A stretch of 64,000 nucleotides of DNA, taken from Amoebophrya sp. A120. Taxonomy: Eukaryota > Sar > Dinophyceae > Syndiniales > Amoebophryaceae. Below the pieces are notes generated by a model. It was not told where the DNA came from, did no database searches, and saw only the letters and a list, made by a program, of their open reading frames with translations. This document shows, one piece after another, positions 23,604 through 35,148 of the stretch. The stretch spans positions 1,326,392 through 1,390,391 of the forward strand of contig CAJINV010000013.1 of assembly GCA_905178155.1 (NCBI GenBank), read 5' to 3'. A program made the translations under genes and the position numbers. How positions within the stretch are numbered: position 1 is the stretch's first letter; the number at the start of each line of letters is the position of its first letter.

Positions 23604-25762
23604 GTGGTGTCTCGGCGAGAGGAAAGGAGAAGGAGAAAAGGGCTACTGTCGTGTCGAGCACCTCGGCACTTTTGTTGACCTTCTTTGTGTGTTTTCTACA
23701 ACAAAAACAAAAAAAACTGCCAAGTGGAGAAGGCACTTCTTCTTGATTCGCACCTTTTTTGCGATTCAGAAAAGTCTTGCATCAAGACGAGTTCAGTTGC
23801 GCAAAAAGTCAAAGCGCGGAAAGCGAAGGTTGCGTCGTCCAGTGGCAAGGACGGTTCAGCTTCTTCTTCCACTTCTGGACCTCTATCTATCGCTAAGGGA
23901 AGTAGATGTGTAAAAGTGAATTCAAAAATCGCAACTCATTGCATCATTTTGGAACCGCAATCACCCCAGTTCGTTGTACATCATATTTGGCTCCTTTCAT
24001 TTCATTTATATTTTCAACGCATGCTCCCGAGTTTTAGTTTTTTTTTTCGCGACGTTTCCTCTTCACAGTTTCCCACAAGAACTTCAGTCGGGATTTCAAA
24101 AATCGATAATCACAAGCACATACTTAGCATGTCTCTGAATTAGTTTCTGTCGAATCTCTACTTCTATGGGTAGGTCAGGCGAGAATGAACCTTTATTAAT
24201 TTTTTTCTTGGAGTTGGAAATCAAAGGCAAAACTTCTTTTATTTTTTTGGGTATTGGAAGGTGCAGGAGCCGCCTAGTTCTGTCTACGGACGATACATGG
24301 CAGTGGCTGAAAAAGGTCGCGCAGAACGTTTTCCGTGAATGCTTTATTGTGCGATTGTCTGTGTCCAAGTCCAATGGCGTATCGCCACCAAGAACGACGG
24401 CCGCGTTGATGTACTTTCTTGCAGATGTAGACCCCAGCTCTCTAAAGACTCACAATACTACTTTTATAATTCCCCGATGCTACTTGGTACTGGATCGACC
24501 GCTTCCACAGTATGACTGTAAGACACTGATCCCAGGGGACCGATCGCGTACGTGCGGTGCTGTGAGAACATGTGCAGCGCAAGCCGTACACTGTCTATCG
24601 AATGGAAGAGCAGATCTAGTTTGCAAGTTTCAAATGTACAAGACCCCCACGCCCGGATGAAGACGAAATTTTTCACCTTTCACTAGCTTCCAGTATCGAG
24701 GTGTGGACCGATGGGAGCGAGCAGACAGTATATCCGCTGTACTGTCGCTCAAGAACTACAAAACAGTCGCAGCCCCTACCAAGCGATACTTCAAAGGGGA
24801 GCGGAGCCCGCGAACCTTATCGATTGGAATGAACCCCGAGCGCGACTACAACGACATTCCATACTAGTTGAGAGCATGACTTTCGCCATATTCGGAAAGA
24901 ATCCTTCCCTTATTCCCTCGGTGGTTTTTTGATTGTCCGAGAGGATCTCTCGGCAACTATGTTAGCTAGAAAGTAGGACGGTGTTGAACTTGAAACCTCA
25001 TATCTCGGTACATGCCATGGTGACATTGACAGTAAACGCTTCACTGCACGTCGGTAGATCAGAAACAGTTTGACTTTGCTAACGTCGGTATAAAGGTAAA
25101 CGGCGCAGAATGAAAATTCCGCGTGCCTCGCTCACGACGTGCATCGGCTCTTGATTCTTGTTGCGAGTACACAATGAGCTCGGTACGACCACAATCGCAG
25201 GATTCGTCAGCGAGGTTGATGTCATTGGACGTCGTGCGCTCAGGAGTCAGAGGAATTTAGAACGATCTTTCGCCTTTCTGAATCTGAAGGATTTGTACCT
25301 GCCTTTTTCTCTCGTGAATTTCAATTTGCTTAAAATTGCTTCTTACAAGCTTAGGCGAGCATAGTTGCGAGGATCTTGAGACACACAGAAGATCCATCGA
25401 TCTTGATCCTTCTCACCTCACTACGCCTCCGTGGTTGTTTCGCAATCTTTTCTTGTTCACCCATGCTCACCATACTTTTACCTTTTCCAGTCAAATGTCC
25501 AACAATGAAAAGCGCTACCCAAAGATAATTTTTCGAAATGACAAGATCAAGAAAATTCGTCGTAGAAGCATGTGTCTAGTAGATAATTCGCCAAGAGTAG
25601 TCTTTTGCGTTTTATTAGTCAAATTACCATGTTCGATGTGATAGTACAGAAGTCGTTTTCTGCTTCTAGAACACTTTCCCAGGGTGTCCAGAAGGCTGTA
25701 GGCCGATACGATATTGTTGAACTAGTAGAGCTCCATTTGTTCTTTTCGAATTCACCACGACC
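23604..25762. other. Intergenic region
   Basis: About 2.2 kb, AT-rich. Open frames at 23685-24143 and 24166-24660 have no recognisable domain; the first probably overlaps the 3' UTR of the preceding gene. No repeat or RNA gene was recognised. Confidence 0.45.
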
Positions 25763-28700
25763 ATGTCCTCGGCCAAGTCGCCTGCGCTGAAGCGACAAAA
25801 GCTAGACCCCGCCGGCGCCACGACAAAAACAACGCAGAAAAGCCCAAGGGCACAGCAATTAAATTCACAAGCGCAAAATAAACTACTGCGAGAAACAAAG
25901 CCGAGTGGAGCCGGGAAGCTGCAGGGGCCCGGTAGTGCTGCGGCCTCCCCCCGCGCAGCGCTGGCGCCGCGAAAGAGCAAGATGGATGGGAATCCAGCAG
26001 CAACCACCGGACGCGCTGCTGGCGACGAAAAAGAAGGAGAACTTCTCGCAACTACGACAGAGAACCAGCAGCACACTTCTGCAGTGCAGCTTTGTTATCC
26101 ATTGGACAGCACGAGTAGAGACGAGGAAGACGCACTGCTCGTGGGATTACAAAGAAAAGACGGTCCTTTTCTCTTGTCCGAGGATGGAGTATTAAAGATT
26201 TCAAACGACAGCACGACGTGTCGCACTTACGCCGAGTTTTCCTACCCCATTGAGAAGACGAAGGCAAGTCTGGACAAGAATGAATACCGGCACATTCGCA
26301 TGCATAACGGCATCCACGCAGTGCTGGTCTCGTTGAAAAATGAGGACGAAGATGAGGAAGCAGTAGCAGGCAGAGGTGAACAACAAGCGGAAGATGAAGT
26401 AGAGCACACTGGACGAAATCATGATGCTGGTCCTGCTGCCGTTGACGGTTCATCACTGGCTGTAAAAAAATCCGGAAATAATGATAACCCGCCGGTGCCG
26501 GCCTCCCCTTCCAAAGGCAGCGACGCGGCGGACGACGTGAAGGCGGCCTGCGCCGTGTCGGTTGGGGTGGGTCAGTTTTCGGACCCGGCGGAAGCCCAGG
26601 GGATCGCGCACTTCTGCGAGCACATGCTCTTCATGGGCTCCAGCAAGTACCCCGGGGAGAACGCGCACGAGCAGTGGCTCACGCAGAACGGCGGGTACAG
26701 CAACGCCTTCACCGAGTGCGAACAGACAACCTACTACTTCGAGTGCGACAACGAGGGCTTCGAAAAGGCGTGCGACATGACGTCGCAGTTTTTCATCGAC
26801 CCGCTGTTTGAAAAGGACGCCGTGGAGCGGGAGATTAAGGCGATCGAGTCCGAGTTCCGGCTGTCGCAGAACAGCGACCAGACGCGGATCGACCAGGTTT
26901 TGGCGCACTTGTGCACCAAGGGCCACGTGTATAACAGCTTCGGGTGGGGCAACTGGAAGTCCTTGTGGGAAACGCCGCTGGAGGAGAAGAAAAACGTCTA
27001 CGAGTTGGTGAAGAAGTTTTACCGGGAAGAGTACCTCACTTCTCGAATCTCGGTGTGCCTCGTCGGCTGCATGCCGCTGGATGAACTGGAAAGGTGCCTC
27101 AGAAACTCCTTCGGACAAATCCCGAAGAGGGAGGGTGCAGGAGCAGCAGCTCGTGGTGAGCAGCAGGGGCAGGAGGTATTGCCGTCTAGTAGTACAACCG
27201 CCGCAAAAGTAGAACAGATGGTCAAGAAGAACCCTGCGACAGAGGACGAACCACCACGGACATCAAAAATGGGCATGAAGAAAGCGCCACCTGTAGCTGC
27301 AGGTCCGTCCTCCTCCTCCGCTACCACTAATGGGAATAACAGCCACGACCACCAAAACGACTCGGACGCCGCAAAAACCCGAGCTGCACTACTCTCAGCA
27401 AAAACACCAATTGCGAAAAAGCAGGTTTTTTTCCCCCGCAACCCGTTGCTGCCCTTCTCCTACCGGAAGGACCCGCAACTTTCATCCTACCCCCCCATCA
27501 AGGATTCCGAGTTGCCCATGCTGCTGCGGCAGAAGCCCGTGGCGGACACGCACAAGCTGTATCTGGCCTGGGTTCTGCCCCCGATCAAGGACCCGAAGCA
27601 TCTGTTCTATCAGCACCCGTTGGAGATCATCAGCTATTGCATCGGCCACGAGTCGAAGGGGAGCATCTTGGAGTACCTGAAGCAGAAGCACTACGCTACG
27701 TCGCTGGCCGGGGGCCAGGGGCAGAGCGGGTACGAGGATAGCAGCATTTGCACCATGTTCACGATCGAGATCGGGTTGACGAAGAAGGGGTTGCAGCACT
27801 GGGACGAAGTGGTCGAAATCGTGTTTGCGGGCATGGAAATGATTCGATTGGAGTTCGAGAAGCTCCACGGCGAACTTTCCGACAGTGGAGCGGAAGGAGA
27901 GCAGATTCATCCTGTTGCTGGACTAAATGATGGCACTGCATCTTTGAAAAATAATAAAACGGGTGGAAATGTTAAAATGAAGCGCGCTTCGCTCAAGGAG
28001 AAAGGCGCGAATAATTCGACAAAAGTCGCTGTCGCGGTGGACACGAAATCTTCCACGTCGAACAAAAGAACCAGCGCAGCAGCAGCTACTGGAAATGCCG
28101 GTGCCGCCCAGGAAGAACTACCAGAGCAGCAGCAGAAAATAATAAATCGGCCTTTGTCCAAGCTGCACCAGATTTACGCGGAGGCACGACTGCTGAACAA
28201 CCTCGAGTTCCAGTTTTCCGAGGAGGAGCGGGGCATCGAGACCGCACAGCGCATCGTCGCGACGCTAGCCCCGTTATCAACTGTAAAAATGTCTGGGTCT
28301 GGAAGAATTGATGTTTGTCATGCTTGTCTGGCATGACTCTTAAATCTGTCATGCACGTTACCCAGGAGCTCTGTTTTTCTGTGATGCAGAAACGCAGTTT
28401 GTCATGCAGAATAGGCAACACCTAGAAGCTCAGAAACTTGTCATGCTGGGCCAGCATTTTTGGCCTCATCATGAGACGCTACCCAGCATCACAAGTTTCC
28501 AGACCCAGACACTTTTACATTTGATACCCGTGCTCCGGCATCCGCAAGTGCGACGTGCTGACCGGGGCGTATTTCTTCCCCGAAACGTATGGGAATGTCA
28601 GGATCGAAATCGACAAAATCGAAAAATTTGTAATGCATAAAATGTAGGGCACGCATTACCTGTGTTGGGGAGCAGGCAAATAAGACCGATTACAAGCCTG

Positions 28701-31700
28701 TTTAGGGGAAGACGATATGCTGCTAGAGTAGCATGACAGGAGCAGTCTTTTTGCTCAAACAGCATGACAGACTGAGTTTTGTTGCTCTCGAAATTTGTCA
28801 TGCGCCACTTAGAAACTGAGGCTCCAACTGGTATAGATTTTATGCATCACAAATTATTTCGATTTTGTTGATTTCGATCCTGACACTTCCATAAAACACC
28901 GGATTTGGAGCTCGCGTACGAGTATTTCAAGCAAATGAGCATTGACCGGTGCATTCTCGGGATTTTGTCCTCCAGCTACGGCCAGGCTGTTCGGAACGAA
29001 GAAGAGGAGGACGACGAGGAGGGCGTATCAAAATAAAAAATCCCTCCACCCCATATCCAAACGAAGTTTGTGATGCTGGATTCGCGTACACAAATCAGAT
29101 TTGTCTTGCTGGAGAGGAGTGCGCCCCATACCAAGCCTGAGCAGAGAGGCTTTGGACTAGGCTTTTGGCATGAGAAACGTCTGCGCTATAGGCCCAACAG
29201 CATTGCAAATCGCCTGCATAATGCGGCGCAGCCTGTGGAGTTGCATTCTTGCAAGACGGAGATGATTTGTGGTCGCAAATCAGCATTGCAGATTTTCTGC
29301 GACGTACCTTTTCGATATGGGGAGGGGGGATTTTTCCTCACAATAGGGCGACAATTCTGACGACGAAGATGCTGATGCGAAGCAGGACAATAAATCTATT
29401 ATAAAAGAGGTCGCGTCGTCGATCCAGAAGCGCAGTTCTCCTCGACAGAGCGATGTTGGAGGTTGTGCGTCCGGTGCAGTGATCAACATCCCGAACCGGC
29501 CGCGGAGTCGCAGCTGCCAGCAAGCCGTGCCGACGCCGCACAACGCGGCAGGCCGCAGGCTGTCGAAGCACGGCAGCATGCATAGTTCCGACGAGGATTT
29601 GTCCAGCGATTCTTTATCGGATGAGGAGGAGGAAGAGGAGGACAGCGTGAGCATGTCCGCTGAAGGAATAATAAATCCTCCAGCTGGTCGTGGGTCGCGG
29701 GCTCCTGTGTCGGAGATGAACAAGGTAGGTCCAGCACCGAAGAGGAAAAACAAAAAGAACTTGCCGCGAAATTCGGACGCTGAGCCGGAGCAGGAGGAGG
29801 AACTGTCAGATGAAGATGCCTCCCGGATGACGGTTCGGTCCGCCGCCACCTCCCGCACAAACGCTGCGCACCGAAAAGCGAACGAAAAGCTCGACCCCTG
29901 GCTGCCGCTCGGCGGAGCGGCGGGGCTGGATTGGGAAGTCGAGCCCTACTTCGAAACGGAATTTCACAAGTCCGAGATACCCTTCGTGCTCCTCAAAAAC
30001 TGGCGCAACCGGGACTACCTCCGGAAAAAGTACTTTTTGGGCGGAAATGAGAGTAGTTCTACTACAACGGGCACAACAAAAGTAGACAAGAATACTGCAT
30101 CTTCCTCCGACGTCGAAATGCTGACGCCCCGTGGAGGTGGTGATACTTCTAAAGTTGCACAGCCGCACCATCCGCGGATTCATTTTCCGCCCGCAAACCC
30201 GTTTCTGCCGAAGGATTTTCGGTTGCTGGAGCCCGAGGACGGTAGTCGCGCAGAGAGTAGTAAAGCGGGAGCAACTGCCACTGGTAACAAAACCAGCGGT
30301 CCCGCTGCGACAAGTAGGACAAAGAGAAATTCTGGGAACAATGCAGCGGGAAGTTGTAGTGCCACGCATCTTCAAACAGCCTCAGGAAAGAATGCGTCTG
30401 CTGTCGCACTCGCGGGGAAAGACGCGCTTTCCTTCACGCCCCCCAGCTTGCCGGAAGGACCATTGGCCAAAAGTCTCAGGTTGAAGGACGACAGTGTGTC
30501 TGGTCCTGTTGCGGTCGATGAAAACACGACAGGAAATAATGATGGCACGAGTGCGATCATGAACAGTCATAAAGCCGCGAAAAACACCATAAACGCCAAG
30601 AATAGCAAAACCCCCGCGACGAGCGCCATTAAATCTGTGAGCAATCCACCGTCCCCTCCTGCGCAAACGGCATTGCACACCCTGATTAGTCAGCAAATCG
30701 TCGAGAAGCGGCTGGAAGTGCCAAGGCTGTTCGAGAAGAGTGAGGTCTGCCAGCTCCCGGACCGACTAATATCCCGGTTCGAGAAAAAGACGAAGAAGAC
30801 GGCACAGATTTTGCTCCACACCGTGACCGTCGGAGGAGCATCGGACAATAAAAAAGCTGCAACTACAAGTGCTCAACAGCAGGAGCACCAGCAAATCCTG
30901 ACGCCCCTGTACCGGTTCTACTCTTTCCACAAGCACTTTGACATGCCGAAAACCCACGTTTTCCTCCGGCTGTACCCGACCTTTCACGACATTCTGTCGA
31001 CCATCGATTCGGTCTGCCTTACCTGGCTGTGCCGCACGCTGGAGGACCGGCAGAGCGACATCGCGTACCAGGCGGACACTGCGCAGCTTCATTTCTCCAT
31101 CACCTCCGCCATGGAGGGGTACCTTGTGCTACATTTCTGGGGCTTCAGCGAGAAGCTCGCGGACCTGATGCGTGCGGTTTTGGGGAACGTGATGCGCTTC
31201 TGTGGGGACTACGGACTGAAAACGCCGGGGATGTTGTGCGCTAGCAGGACAACTATTTCTACAGGCGGTGCCCAGACTGGTGGAACAACATCAAAGGCAG
31301 CCAATGCAGGAGCAAATTCATCTACTACAGCGCTGAACAAACCACCAATAGATAATAAAGAACAACTCCACGAGCACGCGGGAGAGCTGTTACACACCGA
31401 CGGCCGCGTGGAGGCGATTCGGCAGAAGCTCGCCCGCAAGTATGCGAACGCGAATCTCGACGCGTCTTCGCACTCCGACCGTTTGCGTCAGGAGCTGTTG
31501 GTTGCTAGTTGCCACGACCTCGAGGCGCAAGTGGCTTTCATCGATCCGCAGTGCGAGGAAGAGGCTGATAGTGTCGCCGCTGTTGGCAGTAGCAAAACCG
31601 CGAACCAGCCCGTGGACTTCAAATCTCTGTTGACATCAACATTTTTGCCCGGAGGTGGAACTTCATCTACAGAGGGAATAAAGGCATTCGCGACAACCAC

Positions 31701-33687
31701 GACGGCCTTGAAAAGTGGAGCAACAACGGCGGGCAATCATAAACTCAACCCTCCGCCGCGTGTAGGAACAATGAATGCGACCAATTCGTCTCATAACAAT
31801 CTCCTCCCCGTTCCAGGACCTTCGCCAAATTTGATTCCGCAGCACAAACAGACGACGCGGGAGCGGTCATCAAGTAAGACGCAGGTTAACAAAGACAACC
31901 CGAAGCTTATTCTGAGTAAAAACGTCCCCATCCCAGAGTTGTCATGCAAATCTGCATGCCAAAACCGTTTCTCATGCAGAGCCCCATGAGAAGCATTTTC
32001 TATTCGTATTTGGAAATTTCTGATGCTAGAATCAGCATGATATGCTGTATCTGTGACGCTTCTGATCTAGCTAAACAGGATTACACTACAAAGACGAACT
32101 TGTCATGCGAAACAACCAAAGCTGTTGGATTTGTATAGCAGATTTCGCATCTTGACTCTGGTGTGGGGACGTTTTTACTCAGGATAAAGCTGGACGAGAC
32201 GTACGCGAAATTCGCGGAATATGCCGAAAGGTTCTTCTCGCTTTTCTATCAAATGTAAAAATGTCTGGGTCTGGAAGGGTTGGAACTTGTGATGCAAACT
32301 CTGGAACACACAAAAATTTGTGTTGCATGAGCGCCAAAAGCTGTCCATTTCTTGGCACGCAAGTAGGAAGTTTCTCATGCGGGACAGGCATCATGAGGCG
32401 TGCTCAAAACCTGTGATGCTTTTGCCTGCATCAGACGCCATTTGCGTGATCCGAAATATGCATGATAAATCTCGCAATCTTCCAGACCCAGACATTTTTA
32501 CATTTCATATTTTCCGGATTGACATGCTGATTGAGGGAAATTTCGACACCCAATTGCAGACGGCGGTCGCAGATCTGGTGAAGGCGGAAACCGGCTGCGG
32601 CACGCGGACGTTGTCGCCCCAGGAACAGAAAATGTTCACAATCGTTGGTAGTGGAACGACTTCTACACCTGCGGAAACCTCAGCAGTTACCGCGGAAAAT
32701 AAGAATGCGACGACAAACAACTTCCAGAGCGATAACAATAAACATCATCAGCTGCAGCTCACCCCCGCGGAGCAGTTTCTGCAGCACTACCCCATCCACT
32801 GCAACTACTGCCAGAAACTGCCGAAGAACACGACGCTGCTGACCGTGCAGCCGTCCGCGGACGCGAAGCAGAAGAACACCGTGATCACGCTGTACTACCA
32901 GTTTGAGCGGACCAGTCCGACGCTGTCGGCCGCGAACGAGTTTCTGCAGGACCTTTTATACGAGCCGATGTTCAACGAGCTGCGCACGAAGCAGCAGCTG
33001 GGCTACAGTGTGAACTGCGCGATCCGCGACACCTACGGGGTGGCAGGGTTTATGTTTACCATCTGTTCCTCGAGTTTTGACTGCGTGTATTTGTTGGAAA
33101 AGTTGCTGAAGTTCATCCACGAGTTCGACTTGGTAAAGGAGCTCGGGGAGGAAGCGATCGAGCAAGTGCGGCACAACTGCGCGAAGAAACTCTTGGAGCC
33201 CTGTCGCAACTTGACCGACTTGGCCGCCCTCCACTGGGGGTGCATGACGGAAACGCGGGCCCCGCGGTGGCAGCACGACCGGGAAATTGCGTACTCGCTG
33301 AAGCACGCCGACGTGGTCGGGTTGTGGAACCAGATCCGGAACTTTGGGCGGCGCACGGAGAAACAAAACTCGCTACTGAACGGACGAATTCTGACGGTCG
33401 TGTTGTCTGAGAAAACGGAAAAAGCGAAAGCAAAACTGGAACAGAAACTGACCAAGCTGCTTACGACAGCAAATAACAGTACTGTGAACGTAACAACAAG
33501 AAGTGGTGAAGGCGCAGTTAGTGCCACAACATCTACTTCACGCAAGCTGGAGAAAGAGCAGAGTCAGACCTCCGGGCCCGCACAGCTGAAAGTAGTTAAG
33601 TATGCCGAAAGTCGAAAGTTTTGGCGCTTGAAAAAAAGCCGGGAAGTAGGGGCGTTCTTCCATCCCGGCGACCTGTTGCTTCATTGA
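25763..33687 (+). CDS. Giant M16 metallopeptidase (insulysin/nardilysin family)
   Basis: Six exons: 25763-28274, 28532-28586, 28898-29025, 29351-31907, 32192-32246 and 32515-33687 (6,480 nt, 2,159 residues). Residues 283-287 are the zinc motif HFCEH in GIAHFCEHMLFMGS. Downstream EREIKAIESEF supplies the second acidic zinc-site motif of clan ME. Domain 2 follows (KLYLAWVLPPIKD, GHESKGSILEYLK). Domain 3 is around LYRFYSFHKHFDMPKTHVFL. Domain 4 contains MFNELRTKQQLGYSVN, matching the C-terminal half of insulysin. So the full clamshell of four domains is present, and both halves are needed for peptide cleavage. Low-complexity, often acidic inserts roughly double the usual ~1,000-residue size. All five introns are introners, and each removal between 4-5-bp duplications keeps the frame. 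No signal peptide is seen. Confidence 0.93.
28275..28526. mobile_element. Introner, family A (M16 intron 1)
   Basis: Starts TATCAACTGTAAAAATGTCT and ends with the inverted form AGACACTTTTACATTTGATA. Flanking duplication CCCGT at 28270-28274 and 28527-28531 is exact, spacing 257. Possible ends are GT-CC or other non-standard pairs. Removal gives LAPCSGIRK in frame. Confidence 0.93.
28588..28893. mobile_element. Introner, family C (M16 intron 2)
   Basis: The left end TATGGGAATGTCAGGATCGA pairs with the right end TCGATCCTGACACTTCCATA. The inverted repeat continues inward through ATC-ACAAAATCG to TTTGTRATGCATA. Flanks are AAACG (28583) and AAACA (28894). Spacing is 311. Removal gives FFPETPDLEL. 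Ends would be GT-AC at best. Confidence 0.9.
29026..29345. mobile_element. Introner, family B (M16 intron 3)
   Basis: Left TATCAAAATAAAAAATCCCT continues to CCACCCCATATC; right GATATGGGGAGGGGGGATTT continues to CCTCACAATA. Exact duplication GGGCG at 29021-29025 and 29346-29350, spacing 325. No GT-AG choice exists within the duplication. Removal joins EEEG-DNSDD in frame. Confidence 0.92.
31908..32186. mobile_element. Introner, family D (M16 intron 4)
   Basis: Left TATTCTGAGTAAAAACGTCC with CCATCCCAGAGTTGTCATGC; right inverted GGACGTTTTTACTCAGGATA. Exact duplication AAGCT at 31903-31907 and 32187-32191, spacing 284. Removal joins DNPK-LDETYAKF in frame. No GT is available at the left edge. 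Confidence 0.92.
32247..32509. mobile_element. Introner, family A (M16 intron 5)
   Basis: Left TATCAAATGTAAAAATGTCT; right AGACATTTTTACATTTCATA. Exact duplication TTTTC at 32242-32246 and 32510-32514, spacing 268. Removal joins FFSLF-RIDMLIEG, the classic M16 helix, in frame. There is no GT at the left edge and no AG at the right. Confidence 0.93.
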
Positions 33688-35148
33688 TAAACGTGGAGTT
33701 GTGCGGGCTCTGCATCGAAGCACTCAGTAGAGAGCCACGGCACCATTGACGCTGCACGATGAAGATGATTTCTACGTTGGTTTTTTTGACGCGACAGTTT
33801 CCAGGCTTTTCAATCGCAAATATCTACGCGGCACTCGTCCAAGGCGAAGCCTAATGGCTCACGCTAAGTTACACTAAAGATGAACGCGTCCACTCTAGTG
33901 CACGATCAACGTGAGTGGTTTATTGTCTCAATCAAAGAAGAAGGACCAATTAAGCTTTTGTATGAACTTCGATCAAATTTTTATCTGGCGCAGAAGCGAC
34001 TAGAGGATGAAGAAGTAGCTTAAAAAGTAACAAGAAAATCAAAACTATCGAGAGAGTGTAGTAGCTGGTCTCTGCCGGCCCGCCAGGCTAACAAAATGCT
34101 CAGAAGTGCAAGCGATTGCTGTTCCTTTGCGGGCGTCTTTTTTTCCGATTGATGTCAGTCTGCATTTTTTTTTCGCACAGAGATGTGTTTGTGTCGGTTC
34201 GTTTTTTCGCATGGTGGCTTCTTGCGTTCATAGTCATTTTGTGCCACCTATTTGGTGCACTAAACTAAGTGAAGAAAAACTTCTTCGATACTCTATGACT
34301 TCGAAACGTAGGTGCAGTTGTAAGTCATCAGCGCCTCTGCTTTTTGGTCGTGCGTTTTTCTGTTTTGTGAAGCCAAGAGCACTTCTATAGGCACCGTCCG
34401 TCCAAGAGTGTCCGTGCAAGGTCGTTTCCGAGTACGAAGTGTCCGTTCTTTCGAAAAGTTTGATTCCGTACAAGTGAGAATGAAAGGTAAAACGCTTCTG
34501 CTCGTCGTATTGTACCATTTTTTTCGTACAACAATTGCCATTTTTTTTTTTCCGTCCCGATTCGTTCTGGTTCGTGCAGTGTTGAAAAAACTGGATCTTG
34601 CCGCGTATAGTACTAAACCTGATTTGTTCAGGGTCAATCGCATGCAGTTGCGTTTAGGTTTTTTCGTACTGCTTCTTGTTTCAACGAAGCCTCTTTGTGA
34701 CGTTTCAACAAGAAAAAAACCAAAGTTTCAGTTAGAGAACCCTTTGCTCCCTATTCCTGAGTCTCAGAAGACACTTGGGATACCCTCTCAACAGCCACTA
34801 CACCAAAAGCGTTTTTTTTGCCTAGAAATTTGCACCTCGCAAACCGCAAAAAATAATACAATCTTAAACAAATAATCTGAATCCACCATTCCAATTAAAA
34901 ACCCTAGGGTGTTTTTTTGGCACGGATTAGACATTTGTTGTCTTAGTAGATTTTGGTACAGTAGGATTTTTTAGCGTCTGTCATACGCTTCTAAAGTTAA
35001 CCATTTTTGAAGGAGCAGATATATTATACGCGAGGAAGAGTAACAAGAACTTCAAATTGACAACTACATTGTTGCGAAACCAAACTCAAACCGCGTCTTC
35101 TGAGGAACAACCGTATCTACTTACTCGGAAGAGGACACCACGACCAAG
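33688..35148. other. Intergenic spacer
   Basis: About 1.5 kb with several T tracts. A 155-codon open frame at 34408-34875 has no domain and runs through T-rich DNA. No gene is supported. Confidence 0.5.

Noticed and set aside
24166-24660. 164-codon plus-strand frame
   Set aside because: No recognisable domain, irregular composition, and isolated in a long AT-rich spacer.
26453-27118. 221-codon minus-strand open frame in the M16 gene
   Set aside because: Antisense of the zinc-peptidase exon, a by-product of GC-rich codon usage.
34408-34875. 155-codon plus-strand frame between the M16 and zinc finger genes
   Set aside because: T-rich low-complexity DNA, no domain, no splice evidence.
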